Part shown: positions 41,036 to 51,094 of the stretch, one piece after another
Numbering within the stretch: position 1 is the stretch's first letter
Layout of the letters: the number at the start of each line of letters is the position of its first letter
Assembly: GCA_944324905.1 (NCBI GenBank)
Contig: CALUYB010000005.1
Span: forward strand, 1-64,000
Length of the DNA: 64,000 nt
Direction: 5' to 3'
From: Candidatus Gastranaerophilales bacterium
GTDB lineage: Bacteria > Cyanobacteriota > Vampirovibrionia > Gastranaerophilales > Gastranaerophilaceae
The notes under the pieces: generated by a model
The model's database searches: none
What the model saw: the letters and a program-made list of their open reading frames with translations, nothing else
Told to the model about the DNA's origin: nothing
Made by a program: the position numbers and the translations under genes

Positions 41036-42787
41036 ATGTCAAAAAAAATTGTAATTTCTGAAAAAGACAACATAGCGGCAGTTATTGAGAATGGTAAGGT
41101 AAACGAATTTTTTGTGTCAAAAGGTGACGTCCTTATGGGAGATGTTTATCTTGCGCGCGTAGATAACGTTTTGCCTAGTATCGAGGCAGCATTTTTAGAT
41201 GTCGGCATGAGCGATAAAATGGCGTTTATTCACGCAAATGATATAGCAGGTAAAGGGCCTTTGAAAGACAAAGTTAAACCAAATCAAAAACTTATTGTTC
41301 AGGTTGAAAAAGAGCCAACCGGACACAAAGGGCCAAGGGTAACAACATCTTTAAGTTTGCCCGGTAGATTTTTAGTTCTTTTACCTGATGAAACGGGTGT
41401 CAATGTTTCAAGAAAAATTGTTTCTAACAAAGAAAGAGCTAGATTAAAATCTATTGTAAGCTTGCTAAAACCCGTAGGAGTTGGCGTAATTGTAAGAACA
41501 GAAGCTGAAGGTCAATCTGAGGCTGAAATTCAAGAAGATATTGAAATATTACTTGAAAAATGGAATTCAATTGTTACTGCTGCAGATAGTGCAAATCCTC
41601 CTTGCCTTTTGTATCGCGATCAGGATTTACTTTACAGAGTAATTCGCGAAGCATGTAGCGAAGATGTGGAAGAAATTGTTGTTGATACGCCTTTTGCGCT
41701 GCATCGCACAACACAGCTTTTGCAACACTGGAATATGAATGTAAAAGTTTCTATGCACAAGGGTAACGAGCCACTGCTTGTTGCAACAGGCGTAAATAAG
41801 GAAATCCATGCGGCATTGCAAACAAAAGTTAATTTGCCATTAGGTGGGTATTTGTTTATACAACAAACCGAAGCATTGACAGTTGTTGATGTTAACAGCG
41901 GTAAATTCACAAGTTCAGCTACTCAAGCGGAAACAATTTTAAAAACCAATTTACAGGCAGCAGATGAGATTGCAAGACAGTTAAAATTGCGTAATATAGG
42001 CGGTATGGTAATTGTTGACTTTATCGACATGGTGTCCAGAATGGACAAGCTTGCAGTTTTAGAGCATTTTGAGCTGGCATTAGAGCAAGACAAGGCAAAA
42101 CCGCAAATTGGTCAGCTTTCTGATTTAGGTCTTGTCGAGCTTACCCGACACAGGCAAGGGCAGTCACTAGCTGAAATATTTACTAAAAAATGCGATAAAT
42201 GTGGCGGACAAGGCTTTGTTATTGAAGATTTGAAATTCCAAACACCAAATGCGCAAGGCGAAGCAAGAGCTAAAATGAATAAGATAAAAGGGCCTTTTGC
42301 CTCAAACTTTAATGCAGACGCCAAGCCTAACAACAATCAGCAAAAGTTTAATAAAAAAGATAAAAGAAACAAATTCAATAAAGATTTTAACAAGCAAAAT
42401 GAAGATAATTCGCAAAATATTTTAGAAGAAATCCAAACTGAAACTCCAACTGATGTTATTATAGAAACTGCAATCGGAAAAATATTTGAGGTTGAAGTGC
42501 CAAGTGAACAAGCTCCTCAAGTTCAGGAAAACGCAAATCAAGTTTCTGAGGATATAAAACAAGAAGTTTCAGTACAAAATCCTGAAGAACAAAAGGAAGC
42601 TCAGAGCAAAGACACTCAAAAACCAAAAAAAGTTTCAAGAAAAACTAAAAAATCTCAGAAAAAAGAGGCGCAAAAGGCTGAAATAGATTCTGATGAAAAT
42701 CAGGCTGTTGAAGAAAATAAGACGGAAGCTGAGAATGTAAAACCAAAGCGCACAGTAAGAAGAACAAGGAAAGTTAAAAATGCGTAA
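41036..42787 (+). CDS. rng: Ribonuclease E/G family endoribonuclease
   Basis: 583 residues. The catalytic part (1-400) has an S1-like domain (MGDVYLARVDNVLPSIEAAFLDVG), RNase H-like and DNase I-like parts with VVDVNSGKFTS and GGMVIVDFIDM metal-binding residues, and the Zn-link KKCDKCGGQGF. The C-terminal 180 residues are Lys/Glu/Gln-rich and disordered, as in RNase E scaffolds but shorter. It cuts single-stranded RNA in mRNA decay and rRNA or tRNA processing. AAAGGA lies before the ATG. Confidence 0.94.
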   Translation: MSKKIVISEKDNIAAVIENGKVNEFFVSKGDVLMGDVYLARVDNVLPSIEAAFLDVGMSDKMAFIHANDIAGKGPLKDKVKPNQKLIVQVEKEPTGHKGPRVTTSLSLPGRFLVLLPDETGVNVSRKIVSNKERARLKSIVSLLKPVGVGVIVRTEAEGQSEAEIQEDIEILLEKWNSIVTAADSANPPCLLYRDQDLLYRVIREACSEDVEEIVVDTPFALHRTTQLLQHWNMNVKVSMHKGNEPLLVATGVNKEIHAALQTKVNLPLGGYLFIQQTEALTVVDVNSGKFTSSATQAETILKTNLQAADEIARQLKLRNIGGMVIVDFIDMVSRMDKLAVLEHFELALEQDKAKPQIGQLSDLGLVELTRHRQGQSLAEIFTKKCDKCGGQGFVIEDLKFQTPNAQGEARAKMNKIKGPFASNFNADAKPNNNQQKFNKKDKRNKFNKDFNKQNEDNSQNILEEIQTETPTDVIIETAIGKIFEVEVPSEQAPQVQENANQVSEDIKQEVSVQNPEEQKEAQSKDTQKPKKVSRKTKKSQKKEAQKAEIDSDENQAVEENKTEAENVKPKRTVRRTRKVKNA

Positions 42788-43283
42788 GTTATTAATTTCT
42801 TTATTTGTATTTTTGTTTATTTTATCAAATTCACTTGTTTTTGCGCAAGGTGAACAAGATTTAACAGGGGTAGAAACTCAGGTTGTGCAAAACGATTCTG
42901 CACAAACGACTGATACTGTTGATGAAGAAGAAAATAATGTTGATAAATTAAATGAAGAAATGGGATTGGGTGAACAAAGACAAATAGTTATTGATGATGT
43001 TCAGAGTTCACCCAATGATAATGTGGCGCTTACAAAAAAGGTTGTGCCTGATACCCGCTCGGAACTTACTAAAATGGTAAAAATGTTCCTTAAAGTAATG
43101 CTGGCGGTGGCAATCAGTTCGGTTGTTATTTTTGTCGTGCTGCTGTTTGTCAGACGCTTTTATGCGCCAATGGTCACTCTGGAAGATTTAAACGCCGATG
43201 AAGATAGAAAAATCACGCTCGATACTCCACAGAATAAAAACGAGGCTCTTAAGACTTTTTTGGATAAAACTAAAGAAATGTAG
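42780..43283 (+). CDS. Membrane protein with signal peptide, unknown function
   Basis: 167 residues: a signal peptide (1-22, ending VFA|QGE), an acidic extracytoplasmic stretch (23-100), one strong transmembrane helix (about 104-128, KVMLAVAISSVVIFVVLLFV) and a short charged tail. It overlaps the RNase E/G stop by 8 bp, implying cotranscription; anchoring an RNA-processing complex would be speculation. Confidence 0.65.
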   Translation: MRKLLISLFVFLFILSNSLVFAQGEQDLTGVETQVVQNDSAQTTDTVDEEENNVDKLNEEMGLGEQRQIVIDDVQSSPNDNVALTKKVVPDTRSELTKMVKMFLKVMLAVAISSVVIFVVLLFVRRFYAPMVTLEDLNADEDRKITLDTPQNKNEALKTFLDKTKEM

Positions 43284-43502
43284 TTAAAGTGCGCTTTGAT
43301 GCGGTTTTCCGTGTGTTTTTAAAAGCATTTCAACAATTTTTGGCATTTGGCACACGAAAGAATACTTTGAAATTTCAATTGAGCATTTTTTACAATTGCA
43401 ATTAATCGAATAACACTCACACGCTTGAGGGGTCCAGTTTTGCGTTAGTGAATCCGATACCTCACCATTAGTTTGAGGGATAAAAACTTCGGAATTATTC
43501 AT
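43284..43502 (-). CDS. Small cysteine-rich hypothetical protein
   Basis: 72 residues with a tight Cys cluster (ACECYSINCNCKKCS) and another Cys near FVC, suggesting a metal-binding knuckle or a small Fe-S/zinc protein. No family is recognised. It lies tail-to-tail, with no gap, against the gene at 42780-43283. Confidence 0.5.
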   Translation of the reverse strand: MNNSEVFIPQTNGEVSDSLTQNWTPQACECYSINCNCKKCSIEISKYSFVCQMPKIVEMLLKTHGKPHQSAL

Positions 43503-43661
43503 ATCAACACCTCTGAAACTTACCCTATAAATACATTTTAAACCTGTTTTTTGTCAATTTTATCCTGTATTTAGACTATGATTGTAAATATTTTTATAAA
43601 TCATGCACTAAATATTATTTTTTGATACAATTGTTTTGAGGAAGTTATATTTTTTGGGATT

Positions 43662-44972
43662 ATGAAAGATAGAATAACATTATTACTTATAATTTCATGC
43701 TTATTAGCTTTTTTGGTTGTGTTTCAAAACTATTTTAGGACGTCATATGCGGTTGTCTTTCTAATATGTTTTATGGCACTTTATATGCTTTATATGTACC
43801 TTTCAATTAAACATCAAAGGCGTAAACTAAGGAAAAAACCTCAAAACAAAGAATGCAATTATAAGCCTTTTATCTCTATTATGATTCCTTGTCATAATGA
43901 GCATGAAGTAATTTTAGATACCGTTAATAATATCTTAAATGTTAATTATAGCGACTTTGAGCTGATTTTGATTGACGATCGCTCAACAGATAATACTGCT
44001 GAAATTATTAAAGAACTTGAGTTAAAAAATCCTAAAATTAAGTCATTAATCCGAGAAAAAACAGCTTTCCCGGGGAAATCGGCAGTATTAAATGACGCAT
44101 TAAAAATTGCAAAAGGTGAGGCTATACTTGTTTTCGACGCTGATGCAAGAATCGAGCCTGAATTTATAAATCTACTTTTGCCAAAACTTGAGCCTGAAGC
44201 TGTTGGTGCAGTTCAGGCGAGGAAAACAATAATAAATGCAAAACAAAACTTTTTAACTACCTGTCAATATAATGAATATGTTTTTGATTCTTATTTGCAA
44301 ATAGGCAGAGATGCAGTAAAGGGTGCTGTTGAGTTGCGTGGTAATGGTGAAATAATTAAAAGACAGGCGCTTGAGGATATTAACGGTTGGAATAATGATA
44401 CTATCACCGACGATTTAGATATGTCAACAAGGCTTCATATTAAAGGCTGGGATATCCGTTTTTGTCAGGAAGCAATTGTTTATGAGGAAGGCGTTATTTG
44501 CTTTAGTGCGCTTATTCGTCAACGCCGTCGCTGGGTTGAAGGCAGCATTAGAAGATATTTGGAATTTGTAAAAGACGTATTTTTCTCAAAAGATATGTCA
44601 TTGCGAGTTGGTTTTGACCTTATAGCTTATATTTCAGAGTTTCTATTACCTTTTTGGTTAATTGCTGAACTATTTATACAGGCATTTAAATTTGTTCGAG
44701 GATATGAAGATAGTATTTTAACATCAATATTCTTGTTGTTCTGTACTGCTGTCTTTTTTGCTTGTGGACTTATTTATTCTTTAATTAAATATTCTCATTA
44801 CGGATTTTTCAGAGCTGTTTGGCAGGCTGTAATTACGGCTGTTTACATAGTTTTAATATGGTTCCCTATTGCAATGTTCATAATATTTAAAATTATATTT
44901 ACCAAAAAAACTATGGACTGGGGCAAAACTCAGCATGGAGTAGTGAGTGAGTGCTGTGGAGGTCAGAAGTAA
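43662..44972 (+). CDS. Membrane glycosyltransferase family 2 (processive synthase type)
   Basis: 436 residues: two N-terminal helices (about 5-50), a GT2 domain with IDDRSTDNT, FDADARIEP (DxD), TDDLDMSTRL and the processivity motif RQRRRW, and three or four C-terminal helices. This is the architecture of poly-GlcNAc, cellulose or hyaluronan-type synthases. The polymer is unknown. It is the first gene of a cluster with murC-murB-ddl-ftsQ and ends in a TAATG overlap with murC, so it may belong to wall or capsule synthesis. Confidence 0.9.
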   Translation: MKDRITLLLIISCLLAFLVVFQNYFRTSYAVVFLICFMALYMLYMYLSIKHQRRKLRKKPQNKECNYKPFISIMIPCHNEHEVILDTVNNILNVNYSDFELILIDDRSTDNTAEIIKELELKNPKIKSLIREKTAFPGKSAVLNDALKIAKGEAILVFDADARIEPEFINLLLPKLEPEAVGAVQARKTIINAKQNFLTTCQYNEYVFDSYLQIGRDAVKGAVELRGNGEIIKRQALEDINGWNNDTITDDLDMSTRLHIKGWDIRFCQEAIVYEEGVICFSALIRQRRRWVEGSIRRYLEFVKDVFFSKDMSLRVGFDLIAYISEFLLPFWLIAELFIQAFKFVRGYEDSILTSIFLLFCTAVFFACGLIYSLIKYSHYGFFRAVWQAVITAVYIVLIWFPIAMFIIFKIIFTKKTMDWGKTQHGVVSECCGGQK

Positions 44973-46360
44973 TGGAGAGTTTTTTGCCTGATTATCACTT
45001 TATTGCAATTGGTGGTATTGGTCAAAGTGCGCTTGCAAAAATTCTTTTGCTCGAGGGGAAAAAAGTCAGCGGTTCTGATATTTCAAAGAGCAAATATGTT
45101 AAAAAGCTTGAAGATATGGGCGCAAAGATATTCATCGATCATAGCGAAAGCAATATAGTGGGAAATCCTACTATAGTTATTTCAAGCGCTATTAAAGATG
45201 ATAATCCCGAACTAATTGAGGCAAAAAAGAGAGATTTAAAGATTATTCACCGTTCTGATTTACTAAAAATAATTTCGGATAATTACCCTTGTTTTATGGG
45301 TTTTTCAGGCACCCATGGAAAAACTACAACAAGTGGCTTGTGTGCTTATTTGCTGTCAAAAGCCGGTTTAAAGCCTGCTTACGCTGTAGGTGGTATAATA
45401 CCTGAAATCAATACTAACGGCGACTGTGAAGATAAAAATACGTCGTTTTTTGTCGCAGAACTTGATGAGAGTGATGGCACAATTGTTAAATATTCTCCAA
45501 AGTTTTTGTTGATTAACAATCTTGAAGCGGATCATTTGGATTTTTACAAAAACGGTTTAGAAGATGTTTTAAAAACTTTCGCTACGCTTGTAAAATCGCT
45601 TAAATCTGACGCAAAAGTTTTAATAAATCTTGATAACTGTGGCAATTTAGAACTTGTAAAAAGTAATCCAGATTTTAAAAATTTTATTGGTTATGCTATA
45701 GAGAATAAATGCGCAAAATATAGGGCTGAGAACATAAAACTTGATGTGTTGAGTTCGTCTTTTGATTTATCTGCAGACAATACTCTTGTTGGCAAGATTG
45801 AGCTTTCAATTCCTGGGGTGCATAATATCTCAAATGCCCTTGGCGTTGCCTCTATGCTTTTAGAAGCCGGAGTTGATTTTCAAGTAATTAAACCTTATTT
45901 TAAAACTTTCTCGGGCATGGGCAGGCGTTTTCAAAAATCAGCAGAATTTAATTCAATTAGAGTGATTGATGATTATGCACATCATCCTCAGGAAATAAAA
46001 GCTACCCTTGAAGCTGTTAAGAATTATAAAAATGGTAGAATTGTTGCGATTTTTCAGCCTCACAGGTATTCAAGATTTCAGGGCTTTTACGATGATTTTT
46101 TAGATGCTTTTGATTATGCTCATTATGTCGCTGTGCTTGATGTATATGCAGCAGGTGAAAAATTTCAAGGTGGTAAAACACCAAGTGATTTTGCAAATGA
46201 ATTAGGGGCAAAAGCGCAATATTTTGAAGGCAATATTGAGCAAGCAGCAAAAAATATTCTTCCAAATCTTCAAAAAAACGATATTGTTTTTACTTTTGGC
46301 GCGGGCGATATTACAAAAATGGGCGAGGTATTAAATGGATTGCACTTGCTCAAAAAATAG
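44972..46360 (+). CDS. murC: UDP-N-acetylmuramate-L-alanine ligase
   Basis: 463 residues. Rossmann start IAIGGIGQSALAKIL, P-loop GTHGKTT, VAELDESDGT and DDYAHHPQEIKATL are Mur-ligase motifs specific to MurC. The start ATG overlaps the upstream TAA and has GGAGG before it. It adds L-Ala to UDP-MurNAc. Confidence 0.96.
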   Translation: MESFLPDYHFIAIGGIGQSALAKILLLEGKKVSGSDISKSKYVKKLEDMGAKIFIDHSESNIVGNPTIVISSAIKDDNPELIEAKKRDLKIIHRSDLLKIISDNYPCFMGFSGTHGKTTTSGLCAYLLSKAGLKPAYAVGGIIPEINTNGDCEDKNTSFFVAELDESDGTIVKYSPKFLLINNLEADHLDFYKNGLEDVLKTFATLVKSLKSDAKVLINLDNCGNLELVKSNPDFKNFIGYAIENKCAKYRAENIKLDVLSSSFDLSADNTLVGKIELSIPGVHNISNALGVASMLLEAGVDFQVIKPYFKTFSGMGRRFQKSAEFNSIRVIDDYAHHPQEIKATLEAVKNYKNGRIVAIFQPHRYSRFQGFYDDFLDAFDYAHYVAVLDVYAAGEKFQGGKTPSDFANELGAKAQYFEGNIEQAAKNILPNLQKNDIVFTFGAGDITKMGEVLNGLHLLKK

Positions 46361-47282
46361 CATTGAATTTTATAAAAATTTTCAATTGCAAAATTTTAAT
46401 ACTCTAAAAATATCCTCAATTGCTGATATTGCTTTTTTTCCAAAAAATGAAACTGAAATATGTTCAATTTTAGAAATGTATAACAAAGTACATGTTTTAG
46501 GTTGGGGCTCAAATACTCTTTTTTCATCACTCGGTGTCAGAGAACCTGTTGTAATCACAAAAAAAATGTCAGAAATATCTTTTCGCAAGGATGTTGCAGA
46601 AGTACAAGCTGGTGCGTCAGTTCAAAAGCTTGCAGTTGAAGCTTATAATAATTCATTAAGCGGATTTGAATTTTTAATTGGTATTCCAGCAAGTTTGGGC
46701 GGTGCTGTTGCAATGAACGCTGGAGCGCATGAACAGTCAATTTCAGACACCATAATTAGTGCAAGAGTTTATGATACTATTGAAAAAAAGGTTTTAACTT
46801 TTTCAAAAGATGAACTTGCTTTTTCGTATAGAAATTCCATTGTTAAACACCAATATCCCAGATATGTCGTATTAAGCGCAAAATTTCAGCTAAAAAAAAT
46901 CAGTAAAGATTTAATAAAAAAAAGAATGGATGAAAATACTGAATTTAGGAAAAGAGTTCAGCCAAGCCTTGTAATGCCAAATTTAGGGAGTGTTTTTAAA
47001 AACCCCGTATTGCCTGATGGTGAAAAACTCAGCGCCGGTATGCTTGTTGATAAGTGTGGACTAAAAGGTTTTCATATTGGTAATGCGGGCGTATGGGAAA
47101 ACCATGGTAATTTTGTTATAAATTATCACAATTGCACATCAAGTGACTATACAAATGTACTAAAGAAGATGTATGATAGTGTAAAAGAAAAATTTAATAT
47201 TGAGCTGGAGTGCGAAATAGTGCGTGCAGGCCGGTTTAGCGAGTTTGAGGATGAAGTATGGAAACAATTGAAAAAAAATTAA
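46335..47282 (+). CDS. murB: UDP-N-acetylenolpyruvoylglucosamine reductase
   Basis: 315 residues: FAD-binding motifs LGWGSNTLFS and GIPASLGGAVAMNAGAHEQSISD, SYRNSI, and C-terminal GSVFKNP and AGMLVDKCGLKG. It reduces enolpyruvoyl-UDP-GlcNAc to UDP-MurNAc. It overlaps murC by 26 bp and ddl by 25 bp. Confidence 0.95.
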   Translation: MDCTCSKNSIEFYKNFQLQNFNTLKISSIADIAFFPKNETEICSILEMYNKVHVLGWGSNTLFSSLGVREPVVITKKMSEISFRKDVAEVQAGASVQKLAVEAYNNSLSGFEFLIGIPASLGGAVAMNAGAHEQSISDTIISARVYDTIEKKVLTFSKDELAFSYRNSIVKHQYPRYVVLSAKFQLKKISKDLIKKRMDENTEFRKRVQPSLVMPNLGSVFKNPVLPDGEKLSAGMLVDKCGLKGFHIGNAGVWENHGNFVINYHNCTSSDYTNVLKKMYDSVKEKFNIELECEIVRAGRFSEFEDEVWKQLKKN

Positions 47283-48211
47283 ATAAAGAGTCTAAAATAG
47301 CTGTTTTATGTGGCGGAATGTCAGCGGAACGTGATGTTTCTTTAAGAAGTGGTAAAAATGTTTTTAACGCTCTAATCCAATTAGGCTATAAAAATGCAGT
47401 ATTGGTTGACGTTGATAGAAATATTGCCCAAACTTTAAATGAAGGCAAGTTTGAATATGCCTTTAACGTTTTGCATGGCAGATATGGTGAAGATGGTTGT
47501 ATACAGGGGCTTTTAGAGATTGCAGGTATAAAATATACGGGTTGCAAAGTAAAATCAAGTGCAATTTGCATGGATAAAGAAACTACAAAAAATATTTTAG
47601 CCTCACATGCAATTCCTTTAATTTCATCAGTTTGTGTAAGCGATGAATCTGAGCTTGAGCAATGTGTGAATGGGCTTGATTACCCCCTTATGGTCAAGCC
47701 GGTAAAAGAAGGTTCAAGCATTGGCATGAGTAAGGTTGATAATCTTCAAGAGCTTAAAGAAGCTTTTAAACTGGCGCAAAAGTCAGATAAGAAAATATTG
47801 ATAGAAGAATATTATCAAGGCAAAAGTGCTACTGTTGGCGTTTTGCAGCATGAAGTAAACGGAAAAATAGAAACTTTTGCAACACCAATATTGGGTTTTG
47901 AAACAAAAACTCAGTGGTATGATTATGAGGCAAAATACACAGAAGGCTTGACTAAATTCATTTTGCCTGCTGACTTTGATGAAAATATGACAAAAGAAAT
48001 TCAAAATATCGCCATAAAGTCCTTTGAAGCGTGCGAATGCAGTGGGCTTGCGCGTGTTGACTTTTTGGTTTACAAGGGTACACCATATGTCCTTGAAATT
48101 AATACAAACCCTGGGATGACTGATTTAAGTGATTTACCTGCACAGGCAAATCATATGGGAATAGATTATAATAGTCTTGTAGAGTTAATTTTGAAGACTG
48201 CGGAGTTTTAA
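47258..48211 (+). CDS. ddl: D-alanine-D-alanine ligase
   Basis: 317 residues of the ATP-grasp fold: VLCGGMSAERDVSLRSG, LHGRYGEDG, YPLMVKPVKEGSSIGMSKV and the final VLEINTNPGMTDLS. It makes the D-Ala-D-Ala dipeptide of peptidoglycan. ftsQ follows at once. Confidence 0.95.
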   Translation: METIEKKLNKESKIAVLCGGMSAERDVSLRSGKNVFNALIQLGYKNAVLVDVDRNIAQTLNEGKFEYAFNVLHGRYGEDGCIQGLLEIAGIKYTGCKVKSSAICMDKETTKNILASHAIPLISSVCVSDESELEQCVNGLDYPLMVKPVKEGSSIGMSKVDNLQELKEAFKLAQKSDKKILIEEYYQGKSATVGVLQHEVNGKIETFATPILGFETKTQWYDYEAKYTEGLTKFILPADFDENMTKEIQNIAIKSFEACECSGLARVDFLVYKGTPYVLEINTNPGMTDLSDLPAQANHMGIDYNSLVELILKTAEF

Positions 48212-49114
48212 ATGGGGCAAGAGTATTACAGAAGACGCCTAAAGGCAAATAAAATGCGAAGACTAATCGCCTCGCGTCGAGCTGCTATTAGGAATTTTCG
48301 AATACTTCTTCGTCTGTTTTTAATAGTTGCCATTGCTGTATTTGGTTTAAAAGCGTTAAAACTCCCGGGATGGTATTTAAATCAAGATTTGCTTGCTGTT
48401 GCAGATGGCAGGGTTATAAAAATTGAAGGTAACGTTATCACGCCAAAGTACAAGATAGTTGACCTTGTAAGACAGGTAGAGTTGCCAAATGTGCAGATTT
48501 TCAGACTTGACACAACCGAAATAGAAAATAACCTTTTAAAATTGCAACCTATAAAAAAAGTTTATATAAGAAGGCTTTGGCATCCTGCAAGGATTAATAT
48601 AATTATTGAAGAACGCACACCTGTGTTTTTAATTACCCCTGCGTTAAATGCTGAGCCGATTTCTGCTATTACAACGGATGGTGTGTTTATAGATAGAGAA
48701 TATATGCCCATTAGTCCAAAGTTTCACACCTATAAAATTGTTACTTACGGTGTGCGTGGTGATGATTATGAAAAATGGAATAAATCGCGAGTTGATGAGA
48801 TTTTGTGTTTGACCAAGGCAATTGAAACATACGGTGGGCAAAGAGTTGAATATATTGACTTAAGAAATCCTAATGATGTGTATATAAAGCTTGAAAAGTT
48901 CTTGATTAGATTTGGCGAAATTAACGACACTGCACTAAAAAGAGCAAAGTGGGTGGCAACAATATTGCCTGAAGCCGAAAAATTCAAGCAAAAAATTAAA
49001 TATATTGATTTAAGATGGGATGATGCTCATTACATCAAGCTTGATGAGTCTGTACCAAAAGCTCCTGTTGAGCCTAAAAAGGAAGAAAAAAAGGATGATG
49101 AAATTGAAGCTTAA
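48212..49114 (+). CDS. ftsQ: Cell division protein FtsQ (POTRA domain)
   Basis: 300 residues: a basic N-terminus, one transmembrane helix (about 32-50), a POTRA domain (VADGRVIKIEGNVITPKYKIVDLV) and the FtsQ beta domain (RRLWHPARINIIIEERTPVF, YIDLRNPNDVYIKL). It links early and late divisome proteins. ftsA and ftsZ do not follow; a convergent HEAT-like gene does. Confidence 0.9.
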   Translation: MGQEYYRRRLKANKMRRLIASRRAAIRNFRILLRLFLIVAIAVFGLKALKLPGWYLNQDLLAVADGRVIKIEGNVITPKYKIVDLVRQVELPNVQIFRLDTTEIENNLLKLQPIKKVYIRRLWHPARINIIIEERTPVFLITPALNAEPISAITTDGVFIDREYMPISPKFHTYKIVTYGVRGDDYEKWNKSRVDEILCLTKAIETYGGQRVEYIDLRNPNDVYIKLEKFLIRFGEINDTALKRAKWVATILPEAEKFKQKIKYIDLRWDDAHYIKLDESVPKAPVEPKKEEKKDDEIEA

Positions 49115-50301
49115 AAATAGCTTTTGAATAATTCAAGTGCATTTTTATCGCTTATTTTGTTAAGTCCTGTTTCTTTTTCAAGCTTGAATCCCAGATTTTT
49201 TGCCGCCCTTGCGCATTCGCACAATAGCAATGGGTCGTTAGTAGTTGTGTATAATTTCTCTATTTTTTCACAGCAAGATGTGTCACCAAGTGCAATTAGA
49301 GTATTTATTGCTCTTTGCGCTCTTTTTTGAGTTTGAAAAAGTTCATCTGATATGATATTTGCCTCAGGTTTATATTTTTCAAGAACTTCATCAATTTTCT
49401 TTATATTGTTTATGCAATTTTTGTTTAAATCATAAGTGTAAATGTTGTCAGCATTTATAAGTGATATAACGTTTTTCAAGTCAGCAATAACTCTGTTTGC
49501 AAGCGAGTTTTTATCTGTGAAATATTCTTTTGTAAAGTTTAAAAGATTAAAATCAAAAATTGTTTCAAGCCCAATGTCTTCAGGGTAAGATGATATAATT
49601 TCATTATAAAGTTTTAAAATTTCATCTTTATTTAGGGTGTTTTTTAATTCCTCTAAATTATATTTATATAAGATTCCAGCGGCAATGTTGGCTGCAAAAG
49701 GCGAGTTTTCAAGCTCTTTCAATATTGTAGAAATGTCATCTTTTTTGGCGTAATTTATTAAAAATGCCATCGCTGAAAATTTTTTAAAATCATCATCTTC
49801 ATTGAGCATTGAAATTGCTACGTCGTGGCTTGCGCTGTCATTAAATGCGCCTAATGCGGTTGCACAAGCTGTTGATAGGTCTGTATTGTCACAAAACGCG
49901 TATTTTGAAAGCAACTCCAATGCTAAAGGGTCGTTTATTTTTTCAAAATATTTTGCGGCATAAATTTTTTGTTCATCAGTCCCGTTTTCTAAAATTTCAA
50001 GAATTTCATCCGTCAGGTCTTCATTTGCAAATTTTAGCCAAATATTATTTATAAATTGCCCTATTGTTGGATTATAAGTTTTTGCAAATTCAAATGTGCT
50101 TTTAATACTACCCTCATTGGTTGCATGTGTCAGATTTTTAACAACTTTATCTATTACAAAGTCAAACATTTGCTCAGAATTGTCACAAATTGTTTTAAAG
50201 CTTTCCGTATCGCAAGTATTTAATATTTCAAAAGCAGCCTTTTTTGATAGCTCATTATCTTTAGAAATAAGGTTTTTGGCATTTTGTGTTGTTAAATTCA
50301 T
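49111..50301 (-). CDS. HEAT-like helical repeat protein
   Basis: 396 residues, nearly all alpha-helical, with HEAT-type pairs such as GTDEQKIYAAKYFEKINDPLALELLSKYA and TDLSTACATALGAFNDSASHDVAISML. No signal peptide. It is probably a cytoplasmic protein-binding scaffold. The -10 box stands 7 nt before the ATG. Confidence 0.7.
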   Translation of the reverse strand: MNLTTQNAKNLISKDNELSKKAAFEILNTCDTESFKTICDNSEQMFDFVIDKVVKNLTHATNEGSIKSTFEFAKTYNPTIGQFINNIWLKFANEDLTDEILEILENGTDEQKIYAAKYFEKINDPLALELLSKYAFCDNTDLSTACATALGAFNDSASHDVAISMLNEDDDFKKFSAMAFLINYAKKDDISTILKELENSPFAANIAAGILYKYNLEELKNTLNKDEILKLYNEIISSYPEDIGLETIFDFNLLNFTKEYFTDKNSLANRVIADLKNVISLINADNIYTYDLNKNCINNIKKIDEVLEKYKPEANIISDELFQTQKRAQRAINTLIALGDTSCCEKIEKLYTTTNDPLLLCECARAAKNLGFKLEKETGLNKISDKNALELFKSYF

Positions 50302-50308
50302 GTTTACA

Positions 50309-50314
50309 ATTATA
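50309..50314 (-). promoter_or_regulatory. -10 box of the HEAT-like gene, 7 nt before the ATG
   Basis: On the minus strand a perfect TATAAT is followed by TGTAAAC and the ATG at 50301. There is no ribosome binding site, so a leaderless start is likely. Confidence 0.5.
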
Positions 50315-50369
50315 CATCAAATTGACTTTCTTGTATAATTAATTTAAGTTAGTTTTATAAGGCTATATC

Positions 50370-51092
50370 ATGTCAGAATTAAAATTTAAAAAAATATTGC
50401 TTAAAATAAGCGGTGAGGCGTTGTTAGGGTCGCAGGAGTTTGGAATTGATCCAAAACCTGTAGAGATGATTTGCAACGAAATTAAAAAAGTTCACAAACT
50501 TGGTGTACAAATTGCTGTTGTAGTCGGCGGCGGCAATATTTTCAGAGGGATGAAAAATTCTCAAAAATTTGGTATGGACCAAGCATCCGGCGACTATGTG
50601 GGCATGCTTGCAACTGTTATGAACGCTATTGCGCTACAAAGCGAGCTGAGAAAAATTGGTGTGCCTTGTCGAGTTCAATCGGCTCTTGATATAAATAAAA
50701 TTGCCGAACCTTATATTCGATTTAAAGCAATTAGACACCTTGAGAAAAATAGAGTTGTTATTTTTGCTGCAGGTACGGGGAATCCTTTCTTTACAACCGA
50801 TACAGCTGCAGCACTAAGGGCTGCTGAAATTGGCGCTGAGGCTATGTTAATGGCAAAAAACGGCGTAGATGGTGTTTATGACGATGACCCAAGAGTTAAT
50901 CCAAATGCTAAAAAATATGAAAAAATTAAATATGATGATATTATTGTAAATAATTTAAAAGTAATGGATTTAACTTCATGTTCTTTGTGTAAGCAAAATA
51001 ATATACCTATTTATGTATTTGATTTTGCACAGGAAGATAGTATTGTTAAGATTTTAAATAATGAAAATATAGGAACGTACGTAGGAGAATAA
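50370..51092 (+). CDS. pyrH: UMP kinase
   Basis: 240 residues: KILLKISGEALLG, VVGGGNIFRG, GDYVGMLATVMNAIAL, TGNPFFTTDTAAALRAAEIGAEAMLMAKNGVDGVYDDDP in outline. It phosphorylates UMP and starts the conserved pyrH-frr-cdsA run. AAGG precedes the ATG and TATAAT lies near 50333. Confidence 0.97.
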   Translation: MSELKFKKILLKISGEALLGSQEFGIDPKPVEMICNEIKKVHKLGVQIAVVVGGGNIFRGMKNSQKFGMDQASGDYVGMLATVMNAIALQSELRKIGVPCRVQSALDINKIAEPYIRFKAIRHLEKNRVVIFAAGTGNPFFTTDTAAALRAAEIGAEAMLMAKNGVDGVYDDDPRVNPNAKKYEKIKYDDIIVNNLKVMDLTSCSLCKQNNIPIYVFDFAQEDSIVKILNNENIGTYVGE

Positions 51093-51094
51093 AA

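Noticed and set aside
41632-41910. Antisense frames within RNase E/G
   Set aside because: Long frames on the opposite strand reflect codon bias of the real gene; they have no ribosome sites or family features.
49088-49130. Terminator between ftsQ and the HEAT-like gene
   Set aside because: The possible stem (AAGC with GCTT) is too short and lies within coding ends; not called.
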